DNA from: Actinostola sp. cb2023
Lineage: Eukaryota; Cnidaria; Anthozoa; Actiniaria; Actinostolidae
NCBI GenBank assembly: GCA_033675265.1
Contig: JAUJYZ010001172.1
Span: 62,001-126,000 of the forward strand
Reading direction: 5' to 3'
Length of the DNA: 64,000 nucleotides
The notes beneath the pieces were generated by a model that was given only the letters and a program-made list of their open reading frames with translations, had not been told where the DNA came from and searched no databases. Below are positions 31,276-43,070 of this stretch, in pieces. The position numbers were made by a program, and so were the translations under genes. Within the stretch, counting starts at the first letter, position 1; each line of letters begins with the position of its first letter.

Positions 31276-34200
31276 TTCTAACAGTAAGCTTAAGGTTTGG
31301 CAAAATAACGTAATTGTTTTTAGTTTATGCTGTCCTCATCAGCCACATTACCTTTAATTCGAAATATTAGCTAACGATATACGTAGAGTTTTGAGCGAAC
31401 CATGCCCATATTGCATAAATTTATTATTTTAACTACTGCAGGGAACATTTGTTGTCTTGATTAACATATGTCCTGTTTTCTTTATCAAGGCTCCATAATC
31501 AATAGTATTCAGTTTTGTATATTTCTTTTGTTTTGGATGTGTCAGTTTTTTCACCGTAAGGACAATGGAGAAAGAGGAGGGAAAATGAAGTGTGAAAATT
31601 TAAAAAACAATTCAGGCATGAAATGGTAGTGCCACCAAATAATTTGAATTTTAAATTACTTTCACTCAATGCTCGAGGGATTCGGAATCTCAAAAATAGA
31701 ACTGCGATTTTGGAATGGATTGATAAACAAAAAATAGACATAGCTTTTCTTCAAGAAACTTTTAGTTCTGAAGAAGTTGAGAACATATGGAGGACGGAAT
31801 TCAAAGGGGAGATATTTTTTTCACATGGTACTACGCATAGCAAAGGTGTAATGATCCTTGTTCGAGATGATTTGGACTATAAAATGAAAAATGTTCAATG
31901 TGATGAAAGCGGACGTTACATTATTCTATCTGCACTAGTTCAAGACACGTCTTTTCTCTTCATCAATGTGTATGCTCCCAACAAAGAAAATGAGCAGTGT
32001 GAATTTTTTGTGGACCTGAGCGCAGAGATTGAGACCCGGTTAGAGGCAGAAGTTGACCCACACATTATTATTGGTGGGGATTTCAATGTATCTTTGAACA
32101 TAAATCTAGACTGTGCCGGGGGCAATCCGTCAAAGAAAAGAGCAGTTAATACAATATATGACATTATGTTAACGCAAGATTTAATCGACATCTGGAGAAT
32201 ACGAAATCCATCTGAAAAAAGATTCAAAGGAGATTAGATTATTGGTTAGTCAGCGACTGTATTCAAGAAGACATCAAAAAAGTTGATATAATTCCCTCGA
32301 TAAAATCTGATCATTCTGCAATAGTGCTAAATATCAGCAGTGTTCTAGAAACAAAACATGGCCCAACTCACTGGAAATTAAACTCTAGTTTATTGGATGA
32401 CAAGGAATATATTGATCTAATTAAGAACAATTTTGAAAAATGGCTGGAAGAATTTTGTGAGATAGAGGACAAGCGGGTACTATGGGATCTAATTAAATAT
32501 AAAATTCGCCAAACGTCTATTGCTTACAGTAAGAAAATAGCAAAGATACGTAGACATAAGGTAGAGGATATAGAAAAACGAATGAAAATAGACGAGGAGT
32601 TTTTTGATAAAAATCCATCGGCTGAAACTTTATTGAAATTAGAGGCTACAAGACTGGAGTATGAAGAATGTTATGATTACATCGCACAAGGATGCATAAT
32701 TCGATCGAGAGCGGATTGGTATGAGAAAAGTGGGAAAAATAATAAATTTTTCTTGAATTTGGAAAAGCATAGAAATAAAAAAAGCTGTGTTAGAAAAATA
32801 TTTACAAAAGAGAACAAGTTAACTACGAATCCTCAGAAAATTCTGAAAGAACTGGAGACTTATTATGAAAGCCTATATGAAGAAAAAACCCAAGCTGTTG
32901 AGGCAGAAATAGATAGGTTTTTGGAAAACTTAGAACCAATGAAACTTCAGGAGGAAGCTAAATCAGTTTGTGAAGGGAAACTACTGGAAAATGAGTGTTT
33001 CAATGCTCTACAAAGTTTTAATAGTAACAAATCTCCTGGAAACGATGGTTTAACTGCAGAATTTTATAAATGCTTCTGGCCTGTTGTAGGAAAGTTGCTT
33101 GTCGAATCCTTAAACAGATCTTTGGAACACGGAGAGCTGTCTACATCTCAAAAACAAGCGATTATTAAAGTAATTGAAAAGAAGGAAAAAGATAAGAGGC
33201 ATCTAGATAACTGGCGACCGATTTCTCTAATGAATGTTGATGTAAAAATTGGTTCCAAAGCCTTAGCTCTTCGCCTAGAGAAAGTGCTACCTGAAATTAT
33301 CCATCCTGATCAACACGCTTATGTAAAAGGAAGGTCAATTAATGAAGCAATAAGATCAATTGAAGACATTATTGAGTACATGGAATGTAAATCCCTACCT
33401 GGTCTTCTTGTTACGATCGATTTTCGAAAGGCTTTTGATACACTTAGCAGAAAGTTTCTGATAAAGGCCCTACGATTTTTCAATTTCGGCTCCTCTCTTA
33501 TTCAATGGATAGAAGCTCTGTATAAAAATACCACTAGTTGCGTAATGAATAATGGATGGTGTACACCGTACTTCGACGTTGAAACCGGAGTAAGGCAAGG
33601 GGATCCTTTAAGTTCGTACCTCTTTATAATAGCGTTAGAAACCTTCGCAATCTTTATGAGAAATAAAAGTGAAATTCGAGGAATTAAAATAAATGAAAAA
33701 AAGGTAAATTTGATTTCTTATGCCGATGATCTTACCGTTTTTTTACATGACAAGGAATCGTTTTCCCTTTTGAAGAAATCTTTAAAAAGGTTTGGAAAAT
33801 TATCAGGATTAATGGTAAATAAAGAAAAAACAGAAGCAATGTGGCTGGGTAGCAATTATAAAAATGTTCATGACCACATCGGTATTCCAAAAATTGACGA
33901 GCCAATCAAAATACTTGGAATTTACTTTTCTTATGATTCACGCAGACGGAAGGATTTAAATATAGACTCAACAATCAAGGCTGTTAAAAAGGTTTTAAAT
34001 TCGTGGAATTGGAGACAATTGACTTTCTACGGAAAGGTGCAAATATTGAAATCCTTTATTATTCCAAAACTCATGTATAGAGCTACTGTAATACATCTGG
34101 ATAAAGCACATATTAAGGAGATTAACACTATAATGCACAATTTTCTTTGGAATGGTAAAGATAAAATTAAGCGACTAACTGTAATAGGCGATTATAAAGA

Positions 34201-35665
34201 TGGAGGTTTAAAGATGCCACATTTAACATCACTGATTGACACACAGAGAATTTTGTTCATAAGGAAATACTTAGAAAGTTCTCCTGAATACTGGAAATAT
34301 ATTCTAAACTCCTACTTAAGAGATGTCGGAGAGAATTTTCTTTTAAGATGTGATTTTGATGTCAAAAAATTACCAATTGAACTGCCAAAATTTTATGAAG
34401 AATGTCTAATAGCTTGGTCTTTTTATCGAAAAAAGGAAATCAGTACTTATGAACAGGTATCAAACGAAATCATTTGGAACAATAGAAATATGCTGGTCGC
34501 AAATAACTCGGTCTTTAGGAAAAAAATGTTGGGTATCGGAGTAATTAAAATACTTAATATAGTTCAACAAAATGGACAACTCAACTCTTTTGAATTTTTT
34601 CAGTCCAAATATCCAAACTTTACTGTTACGGATTATTTTTTGATACTTGGACTTCATCTTTCAATGCCGTCTAAATGGAAATCGATTCTGCAATCAGGTC
34701 CGTCAAAAACGAGTCCTATACAAATTTCCAGGGACTCGGAACTTTCAAATAAGGATGAACAAACATTAAATAAGGTTACTGCAAAAAAGATTTACAATGA
34801 ATATATAAATAAAATATCCATTACCCCTAAAGCTAGAATTAAGTATGAAAACCGCTTTCTGGAAAATGATTGGAATTGGGAAGAAATTTATAGTCTTCCA
34901 TATAAAGCATCCATATATGCAAAATACCGAGAATTTCAATATAAAATTTTACACCGTATTTTATATACAAACAAATCTCTTTATAAGATGAAGTTAGTTA
35001 AAGGGGGACTCTGATCAAAATGCCTCAAACTTTTAAACCAGCTGAAACTTCGTAGTTACAATTTTGAAGCTATCAATAATAACTCTACCAAACGGTTTTT
35101 CGAAATTTCAACGGCAAGTGCTAGTTTTTGCTCTTTCTTTTTCGAGGCCAGTGAATAAATCGAAAACCTGGAGGGAGACTGGAACGGGCGGAAGTGACGT
35201 CATCCAATCAACCCAAATATTCGGCTACAAGGCAAAGTATGGAGGTCTCTGAAAATATCCACAGAAAATCACGCTTTATCCATTCTAATATTATTTTGAT
35301 TGCCAAATAGCAAAATATACAATCAAGTTGCTGTGTTCAAGCGACAAATACATCCAAAAGATACGGTGGCCCATAAGTGCAAAACACAAAACAAATGAAT
35401 TGAAACACAATTCACGTTTTGTAAAATACAAAAGACGAATTGAAACACATATTAGTAAGAGAAAACACAAAACAGAGACACAAAACACAAAACAAAGAAG
35501 TAAAACACAACACAGAGAGGCAAAACACAACACAGAGAGGCAAAACACAACACAGAGATCAAAACACAAAACACTTACGAGCACTTGGAAGACTGGGCAC
35601 CAAAGTAGCACCGCTGACCTTTAAAATGCAGACACACATTGTCTCGTGTCGCATGGCGACTAAAC

Positions 35666-38600
35666 ATGAAATGCGAAGGTTGTGCTGCAGATGTCCTCGA
35701 TTTATTTAATTTCTGTCATAAATGTGGGAAATCGCTGAGTAACACACAGGCACAAGGGAAATCTACATCTACAGAAGTAACATCACGGCCTCAAACATTC
35801 CAACAGTTCAGGAAGCGTCTGTCGGCACAACGACAACAGAAGAAAGTCGAGACCGGTATAAAGAAGAAGAAGCCAGAGTCAGAAAGCCCGAATGAAGTCC
35901 TGATTAATATCGGGGTTCTTAAATTGACAAAGGGGGTTCTCAAGCCATGCAAAGGGAAGGTCATGATAGTACGCGTTCCCACAAACATCCGTAAGTTGGA
36001 CCTTCTGAGAAAGGGCATCGAAAAACATGCTGCCTACGATAAACATTTCGATCCTCACGAGGGTTATACATTAGCGTTTCCAGATGGTTCAGAGGTTCTT
36101 ACCATCCCAGGCCAGCCTACCCAGATATTCCAACTGGACAAGTATAAAGAAGACATCGGGAAATCCTATAATCGATTGACTTTGTATTTGGTTGAGAGAG
36201 CACTTTTAGAGAGGAAAGACAGCGATGAAGACTCAGAAGGGTCAGACTCTGACGATCTGCAAGTAAGCTTAACCGCTTCAACAAGTACATGTACATTAAC
36301 ATCATCCTCGAGTAAGACGGCTAATGGTGATTTAAATAAACATAATGTATCCCCTACTGATAGTGATGAGGAAGAACTGTCGACTGGCATTTTTGATGAC
36401 AAGCCCAGCACTTCAGGTACATGTAAGCTTATCAGCGACAATGCGTCAACAAGCACATCTACATGTACCAATGGCAATGAACCGAAGATGAGATGCCCAA
36501 TTTGTAACGTACAGTTACCCATGTCCCAAATTGAGCAGCATGCTGATGCTTGTTTAACAAGCAGAGAAACCCATTTTTTGTGCATGCTTGATTCCATTGA
36601 TGTCCCTGATGACGATGAAGATGACAAGGATCAACCAGAAGAGCAATCCTCTATTCCAACAGACAAGGAGGAGCTAACATCTCTTCTCATTAGTGCCATA
36701 AGAACTGCATCTGTTGACAGAAGTGATGCTGAGGTGTTTGAGTTGCAGATTAATGTAAGAAGAGGGTTTGCCTTTGCTGATTTTAAAAACCATTTCAACA
36801 AGAGCTGGAATAAAAAAAAGTGGGCAAGGCCATACCGGATCAAGTTTATTGGTGAAGCAGGTTCTGACACTGGAGGAGTGTCAAGAGAGTTCTATACAGG
36901 TATTTGATGTAATGACTAGTATTAAAGTGCTTAAAATGATAGATCTAGACTGCTGGCTACTTTGGTTTTAAATAACTATGAGACATACAGTCATTCTCAA
37001 AAAGATTGTCCAGATGAAAAGACTACAATACTACAATAATTAAAATCACGTGATTCATTATGTTTTCAATTTCTGTGTGCTGAACTGCGAGTTGATTCCA
37101 GCGGCATTTCATCCATTTCTCACAATGCTGTGTACTTTTGCATCTCAAATTGAAATTCTATGTGAGGAAATTGAATACATAGTGAATCACGTGACTTTAT
37201 TGTATTATTATATTCTTTTCATCTGGACAACCTTTTTGAGAATGACTGTATAAGCACATGTTCAAGATACAGTACACAAGTTCTATTCCTCCATTTATTC
37301 AATCTATTTTCATTTTCATTAATTTTAGAGGCTCTGAGTGAAGTGAAGTCTCAATTCTTCTCTGGTACTGATGCCACTGGTTATATACCATCATGTGGTA
37401 TTGTCAGCATTGCTGATGGAATGCTACATGCCATTGGTCACTTGTTTGCAGCTAGTCTATGTAATGGTGGACCTGGTCCAGGGTTTTTGGCACCATGGGT
37501 GTATAATTACATCATAGGAGGAATGGGAAAAGTTATTTATGACTTGCCCTCAGATCTTCCAACTGGATCTGTCTTTCACAGCATATACAAAAAGGTACAT
37601 GATTTTAAATTTAAAAATAAAAAAAACATTCCTTGTACATGATTTTCATATTTACATGTACCTATTTTCTGTTACATGTATCAGCTTATGGCAGCTGAGG
37701 ATGATGAGGAGGTCGTGAAGAGTTTGAATTCTGATGAGGCATTGTCTATGCTGGAGGATGTAGGTTACAGGGGAGACCCCAGCAAAGCAAAAGTTAAAAA
37801 CAAGCTTAGTGTGTTACAGTAAGTGTGTTTACAATCAACCATGTTATTTTTAGATTATAATAGTAATAATTACTTCATTCAACCTCCATCATAGTCATTG
37901 ACTAAAATATGTGGGCTATCAGGCTGTGATAAAAAATTAACAATAATAAGCAATAATGGTTTATTTGAAAATACTGTGAATATCCCTCCTCCCCATCTGC
38001 CTACATGGATGTATTAAAAATACCATTGCATGTTTCTGATTATTAATAATAATATTATTGATTAGTATATACCACACACGTGAATAGTGTTTTTTGTGCA
38101 CTAAAACAATTTATTATCCCCCTCAGTGTCACTCGAAGACTTGTGGCTCGGTAAATATCTACCACTACTCACCGACACTGAGGGGAATAATAATATTACC
38201 ATTTTCTTTTGAAGGTCAATGTTCATAAAATCTGAGGTTGAACATGTACTTCCAGCACTTGATGGAATAGTAAGTGGCCTCACATGTTACAACATGACTC
38301 AAGTGATTAGGCAGCATGCAGAAATATTCCAACCAGTGTTTTGCCCCTCTGCCATTTTCAAATGGGATCATGACAGTTTCCAGAGAATCCTGAAGCCAAA
38401 GTTTGGAGAGGAAGGGAGTACAAGAAAATGTTTGGAGATAACAACATACAAGACATTCCTCGATTTCATTGAGGCTTGCTATCATGATGGTGGGTATATT
38501 TTTAAACTACATTTTTCCTCATACTTGAGCACTGCACAAAGGTGTTACCATGGAAGACAATAGATATAATCTATAGATATACATGTAATCTATTGAATGG

Positions 38601-39178
38601 GCTTTGACTCACAGATACTATATAGGAGTACGGATACTCTGTAGGAGTATTTGGGTGTCTATGCTATCACTTTGCTCATTTGCATAAGAAAATGTTTAAC
38701 AATGGTCTATTGTTTGGAAATCCTCCAGCCTGCTTTGCGCGCTCTAATATTTGCAAGTGTAAAACGAAAATGGCGGATACAGTTTGTTGAAAAATCTACA
38801 AAGTGCCTCACACCCCTTCCATGCTGATTTTAACATTACACTATTTTGTTGAAGAAAAATATAGAGGAAGCAGACTTATTCTGCCATTTCACACCAACAT
38901 TTTATATTTCAGAATCTGCAGGGATTACTCTTGGTGAACTGATGCAGTTTTTAACAGGTGCACCAACACTACCACCATTAGGATTGCCCCATGATCTCAC
39001 TCTCGAATTTGTTCATGGCTGCACTCCATCACAGCAAGGAACAAAATGTCAGTGCCTTCCGACAGTGAGCACATGTGCTGTATTGTTGAAGTTACCAGTA
39101 CATATCACCACCATGGAAGAAATGCTTCAATCATTTAAAACTGCAATCGCCTGTGGTGTTGGATTTGGTTTTTGTTAA
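35666..39178 (+). CDS. HECT-type E3 ubiquitin ligase carried by the transposon, 724 aa, five exons
   Basis: HECT ligases pass ubiquitin from an E2 to a catalytic Cys and then to a substrate. Exons: 35666-36899, 37329-37594, 37685-37818, 38215-38489, 38913-39178. All introns are GT-AG, phases 1,0,2,1 agree, and there is no internal stop. I use the ATG at 35666 because it directly precedes a zinc ribbon (MKCEGCAAD...FCHKCGK). Next come a low-complexity linker, a Ser/Asp-rich region and a C2HC zinc finger like UBZ (MRCPICNVQLPMSQIEQHAD). The HECT domain starts near residue 340, with FIGEAGSDTGGVSREFYTG in the N-lobe. The C-lobe has GLPHDLTLEF and PTVSTCAVLLKLP, where TC supplies the catalytic Cys. 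It ends GVGFGFC, with an aromatic near the C-terminus as usual. It resembles G2E3-like proteins. It is intact although the neighbouring transposase is broken. A TA MITE sits in intron 1. Confidence 0.88.
36988..37248. mobile_element. TA-flanked MITE in HECT intron 1
   Basis: Inverted ends CAGTCATTCTCAAAAAGATT, running on into GTCCAGATGAAAAG, are flanked by TA (36986-36987, 37249-37250). It also has inner inverted AATCACGTGA blocks. CAGT ends and TA indicate Tc1/mariner type. The intron still has proper splice sites on both sides. Confidence 0.85.
38111..38193. repeat. Inverted repeat in HECT intron 3
   Basis: TTATTATCCCCCTCAGTGTC (38111-38130) and its near-complement (38174-38193) form a hairpin that ends about 20 bp before the exon 4 acceptor at 38213-38214. 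It is probably a small MITE. Confidence 0.6.
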
Positions 39179-39273
39179 AGTCAGTTTTTGAGGAACAACT
39201 GATCAGGCTATATTAATTTTATACGTTTTCATTCCAACCCAGACCTCATTATAGTTTAGGTTGTTGTTATATT

Positions 39274-39964
39274 CACGCTGGGAAAAAAATGACACGAAAT
39301 GGGCGAAACAATTTTTCGACATACAGTTTTAATCCAATCAAACTGAAACTTGGCAACTTGATAGTACTTGACATGACAGCTGGTTCTATGTTTATTTATT
39401 TATTTTTTATTTGCATGATTTTGGTGGGAAAATGACATCAAGAAAATGTCAACAAAATTTGAAATTCAGATATATACTAATTTGATCACTACATTCGAAA
39501 GAACATCTTAAATTAGAGATATAACTGAAACAATATCTCAGATATCGTTATTCAATCCAAAGATATGAATTTTTGAAATTTGAAAATCCGCCATTTTGTT
39601 ACTAAAAATAGCACAAAATGGAGGCAATTTCAAATTTCAAAAAATCATATATTTGGATTGAATAACGATATCTGAGATATTGTTTCAGTTATATCGCTAA
39701 TTTAAGATGTTTTTTCGAATGTAGTGATCAAATTAGTGTATATCTGAATTTCAAAATTGACATTTGCTGTATTGTTGAAGTTACCAGTACATATGTTGAC
39801 ATTTTCTAAACGTCATTTTCCCACAAAAATCATGCAAATCAAAAACCATAGAACCAGCTGTCATGTCATGTACTATCATGTTGCCAAGTTTCAGTTTGAT
39901 TGGATTAAAACTGTATGTCGAAAAATTGTTTCGCCCATTTCGGGTCTTTTTTCCCCCAACCGTG
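39274..39964. mobile_element. Foldback element 3' of the HECT gene, containing a HECT exon scrap
   Basis: Arms of about 330 bp are inverted (GAAATGGGCGAAACAATTTT, TCGACATACAGTTTTAATCC). The ends are CACG-type. The right arm holds 30 bp (39765-39794) identical to HECT exon 5 (39076-39105); the left arm lacks it. No clear TSD. Confidence 0.78.
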
Positions 39965-40185
39965 TTAGGGACTTTACGCAGTGACAAAGAGAGACCTGCA
40001 ATTAAAAATATATATATATATTGACATTGATAGCAAGAGTTACATCTTATCCAACAAAATTTGCATTCAATGACAATCATTTAGGTCCTATTTGGTGGCT
40101 CAGCTTGCCCTGAAGTCCCATGTACATTGTATTGTTATGTTCTTGTATTGTTATGTTTACTATTGATTTTAGTTGAATCATAGTA

Positions 40186-40326
40186 GAGTGATTCCAATAA
40201 ACCTGGGCACTACTAATTAGCTGTCAGTGTATATTAGATGCAAAGTAACAAAAGACAACAAAAGAGTGAGTGTCTAATAGTGTGTATTGGTGTAGTTAGT
40301 AATGCCCAGGTTTATTGGAATCACTC
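40186..40326. mobile_element. TA-flanked 141-bp MITE
   Basis: The ends GAGTGATTCCAATAAACCTG, then GGCA, are perfectly inverted, with TA on each side (40184-40185, 40327-40328). Non-coding, located between the HECT and transposase genes. Confidence 0.83.
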
Positions 40327-41061
40327 TAATGTCATAGCACATGAGATTTGAATGATTAGCATAGTAATATGAGATTTTTATTTAAATTAATAAAAGTTTA
40401 TGGAACCCACATAAGAACTTGTGTATAACATATAATTAATCTACCACTACTGTCTAAAGGACATGACTCAGTCAGTGATAAACTTGCAAGCATGCTTATG
40501 AATTACAAGTACGGTAGTAGAAATTTGAATAGGGATATTCAAAGTCTCAAAGTACATCCAAATATATAGTATCTAATTATTATTAATGTGGGGGTTTGTA
40601 TTTCTTTCACACCTAAATAGACTAGAAATAGTGGGTGGTGGATGGTGAATGAGAGGGGGGAGGGATTATATCACTATTAAACTATCTATCTATCTATCTT
40701 ATTAGAGGGAAAGGGAGTGTAGGATAAAAATATGCTCTTGGCGCCAATCATAAAATAAATAATTTATGCAACAAAACTTTTAATTTATAGATGAATGCTT
40801 ATTTTACCACCCAGTTTTTACTGCTGACTGCATGAAATCACAGGAGCAAAATGTCCCTTTTAGTGCAGGTATACATTGTGGTAGTAATAACTGTTTGGAA
40901 GAGGCCTATAGGTTTTTCTGTTCTCTATAGTAATAGAAAGAGCACATTAAACGTTGTTTGTAACAAGATTCATTGAAAGTTTAGCTTTTTCTACAATAAA
41001 TAGTTATTTTTTACATGTAATAATAATGTAGTTGCCTTGGCAATGAAATTGAAACTTTGGA

Positions 41062-42690
41062 TTAAATGGCAACGGATAATAGTCTGTGGTAAATAGACAA
41101 GCCTTCTCTCCAGTTAGTTGGTAAATCCATACCAAGGGTGTCAAGGGCATAGTTAAAATAACTATAGTAATCACTTGATTCATTTTCTGCATCTGCACCA
41201 GTGAGGGTGCTACTGGTTTCATGTTCTGCTTCAAGCTGGTCAGTGGCATCAAATGGCTGCTTGTGATCCTCTGCTCCAATGTCTTCTGGCAAAAGGTATA
41301 GTCTGTCAGGGATGCCAGCCACGGTTTGGTGTTTTGAGCTGCGAATATAATGGCTATTCCAATCGTTCTTAACTTGATTCAACTCATTTTCGATTACCTT
41401 GTTGAAGGAAAACCAAAGGCACGTCATTTGCATACGATTGCTGGTGTCTAAATTTCCCCTCTCTACCATATCTTTAAAGTGCTTATGAAGCTTATTTTTT
41501 TATTTTGAAAATCGATTACATATGAAGTGAATAGTGGGATGTTTCAGTGTTTTGTGATTTGAGCTTCGCATTTGCGAGTTATAAAGGTTTGAAATCGTGA
41601 TATGCTAATTCGGTGACGTCAAAGAAGGCTTTTGCTGTAACTTATTTATATTTTTTCAAGTATTGCTCTTTTCTGAAATAGAAAAAAAAGTTTAACATCT
41701 TTTATATAAGTTGTAGAATAACTTTTTGCCAGTTTAAAAATGTCAGTCATTTGCAAAGGGGCGCTTTTGTATAATAAATGATGCCTCCTTTGACGTCACT
41801 GAATTAGCATATCACGATTTCAAACCTTTATAACTTGCAAATGCGAAGCTCAAATCACAAAACACTGAAACATCCCACTATTCACTTCATATGTAATCGA
41901 TTTTCAAAATAAAAAAATAAGCTTCATAAGCACTTTAAAGAAATTTATCCACCACGAACTCCAGTTCTTTCGGAGAAAGGACCACCACCCCTCAATACGC
42001 TGATTGCTATGTGACGAACCGTAACGATGGGCGCTCAGTCCTGCTAATGAATCCTGATGATTTCTTCGGAGAAAACACTGCACTGTTGCCATACTGCCAT
42101 TTTCAGTACCTCTGTCAGTTCGTAACAGCGCTGGACAACCTTGTAATTCTTTAATACTTTCCATAAAAAAACGAGGCAATAATACTAGGATCATTGTTGC
42201 TTTTGGTAAGTTTGAGCCAGATTATTCTTCTACTGAATCCGTCGATACACCCGTGAATTGGGAACCCATACGGTTTAAGTTTATCGTAACCATCGACATG
42301 CCAACAATAATTCGGCCCAGGGTTGGAATATTGTCGCCTTTTAAGGCGATGGGCTTTCCTCTGCTGTGTCCCCTCTGGATCGAGTTCGGCCAGCAGAACC
42401 TGGACAGTTGATCTTGGAACATTGATTCTATATTTTGAGTGCAGCCTTCGCCACATGGACCTGTACCCGAGAAGCGATCCGGAACCATCCAGCTCTCTTA
42501 TAATGTATTCCCGAACAATTTGTTCATCTATAGTCCGACCTCGTCTGCATAGACCATACTCTTTCAAACGATTCAAAAGTGTTCTTTTCGAAATCCTTAT
42601 TCCATGATGTCTTTCAAGAAAGTTCAAAATGGTAGCGTAGTTATAATTCATGGAGAAGTAGTGCCGAATAGCTTCTTCACCATCCGCCAT
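41062..42690 (-). pseudogene. IS3EU-like DDE transposase, broken by MITE and frameshift
   Basis: It catalyses cut-and-paste transposition in related elements. The ATG at 42690 opens MADGEEAIRHYFSMN. A helix-turn-helix-like region follows (GIRISKRTLLNRLKEYGL, MWRRLHSKYRINVPRSTVQV), then the integrase-like core: YCWHVDGYDKLKPYG (first Asp), LLRTDRGTENGS (second Asp, 58 residues on), HSNQRIEGWWSFLRK (Glu, 40 residues on). The order D-D-E is complete. Two lesions are visible. A run of 7 T near 42169-42175, where 6 keep the frame, shifts the frame between the first and second Asp. A 457-bp MITE at 41478-41934 lies after the Glu. Removing the MITE and one TTAA rejoins WWINFF-KDMVERG in frame. Counted without lesions the length is 388 codons. 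The single-base shift might be an assembly error; the MITE is not. Confidence 0.85.
41478..41934. mobile_element. TTAA-flanked foldback MITE inside the transposase gene, copy 2
   Basis: This 457-bp element starts AGTGCTTATGAAGCTTATTT and has near-complete hairpin arms, flanked by TTAA at 41474-41477 and 41935-41938. It is a relative of 3348-3780, sharing GAAAATCGATTACATATGAA and the TGACGTCA-containing core. Excision with one TTAA would restore the transposase frame. Confidence 0.9.
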
Positions 42691-42782
42691 TTTTCAAATT
42701 CTGGCGGGATGCGACTGCGTGCCGTACTGGTAAGCGGAACTTTCATTAGTGCCCAGTCCTCGATAGGCTGTTCGCTGAGAGT

Positions 42783-43070
42783 GTGTTGTGTTTTCACTGT
42801 GTGTTGTGTTTTCACTGTGTGTTGTATTTTCACTGTGTGTGTTGTGTTTTCACTGTGTGTGTTGTGTTTTCACTGTGTGTGTTGTGTTTTCACTGTGTGT
42901 GTTGTGTTTTCACTGTGTGTGTTGTGTTTTCACTGTGTGTGTTGTGTTTTCACTGTGTGTGTTGTGTTTTCACTGTGTGTGTTGTGTTTTCACTGTGTGT
43001 GTTGTGTTTTCACTGTGTGTGTTGTGTTTTCACTGCGTGTGTTGTGTTTTCACTGCGTGTGTTGTGTTTT
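42783..43070. repeat. 20-bp minisatellite between transposase start and right TIR
   Basis: About 14 units of GTGTTGTGTTTTCACTGTGT follow the transposase start region, ending just before the TIR. The left end of the element (35450-35580) has the related AAAACACAACACAGAGAGGC repeats. Such end-proximal arrays could be transposase binding sites or simple expansion; open frames through it are artefacts. Confidence 0.85.
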
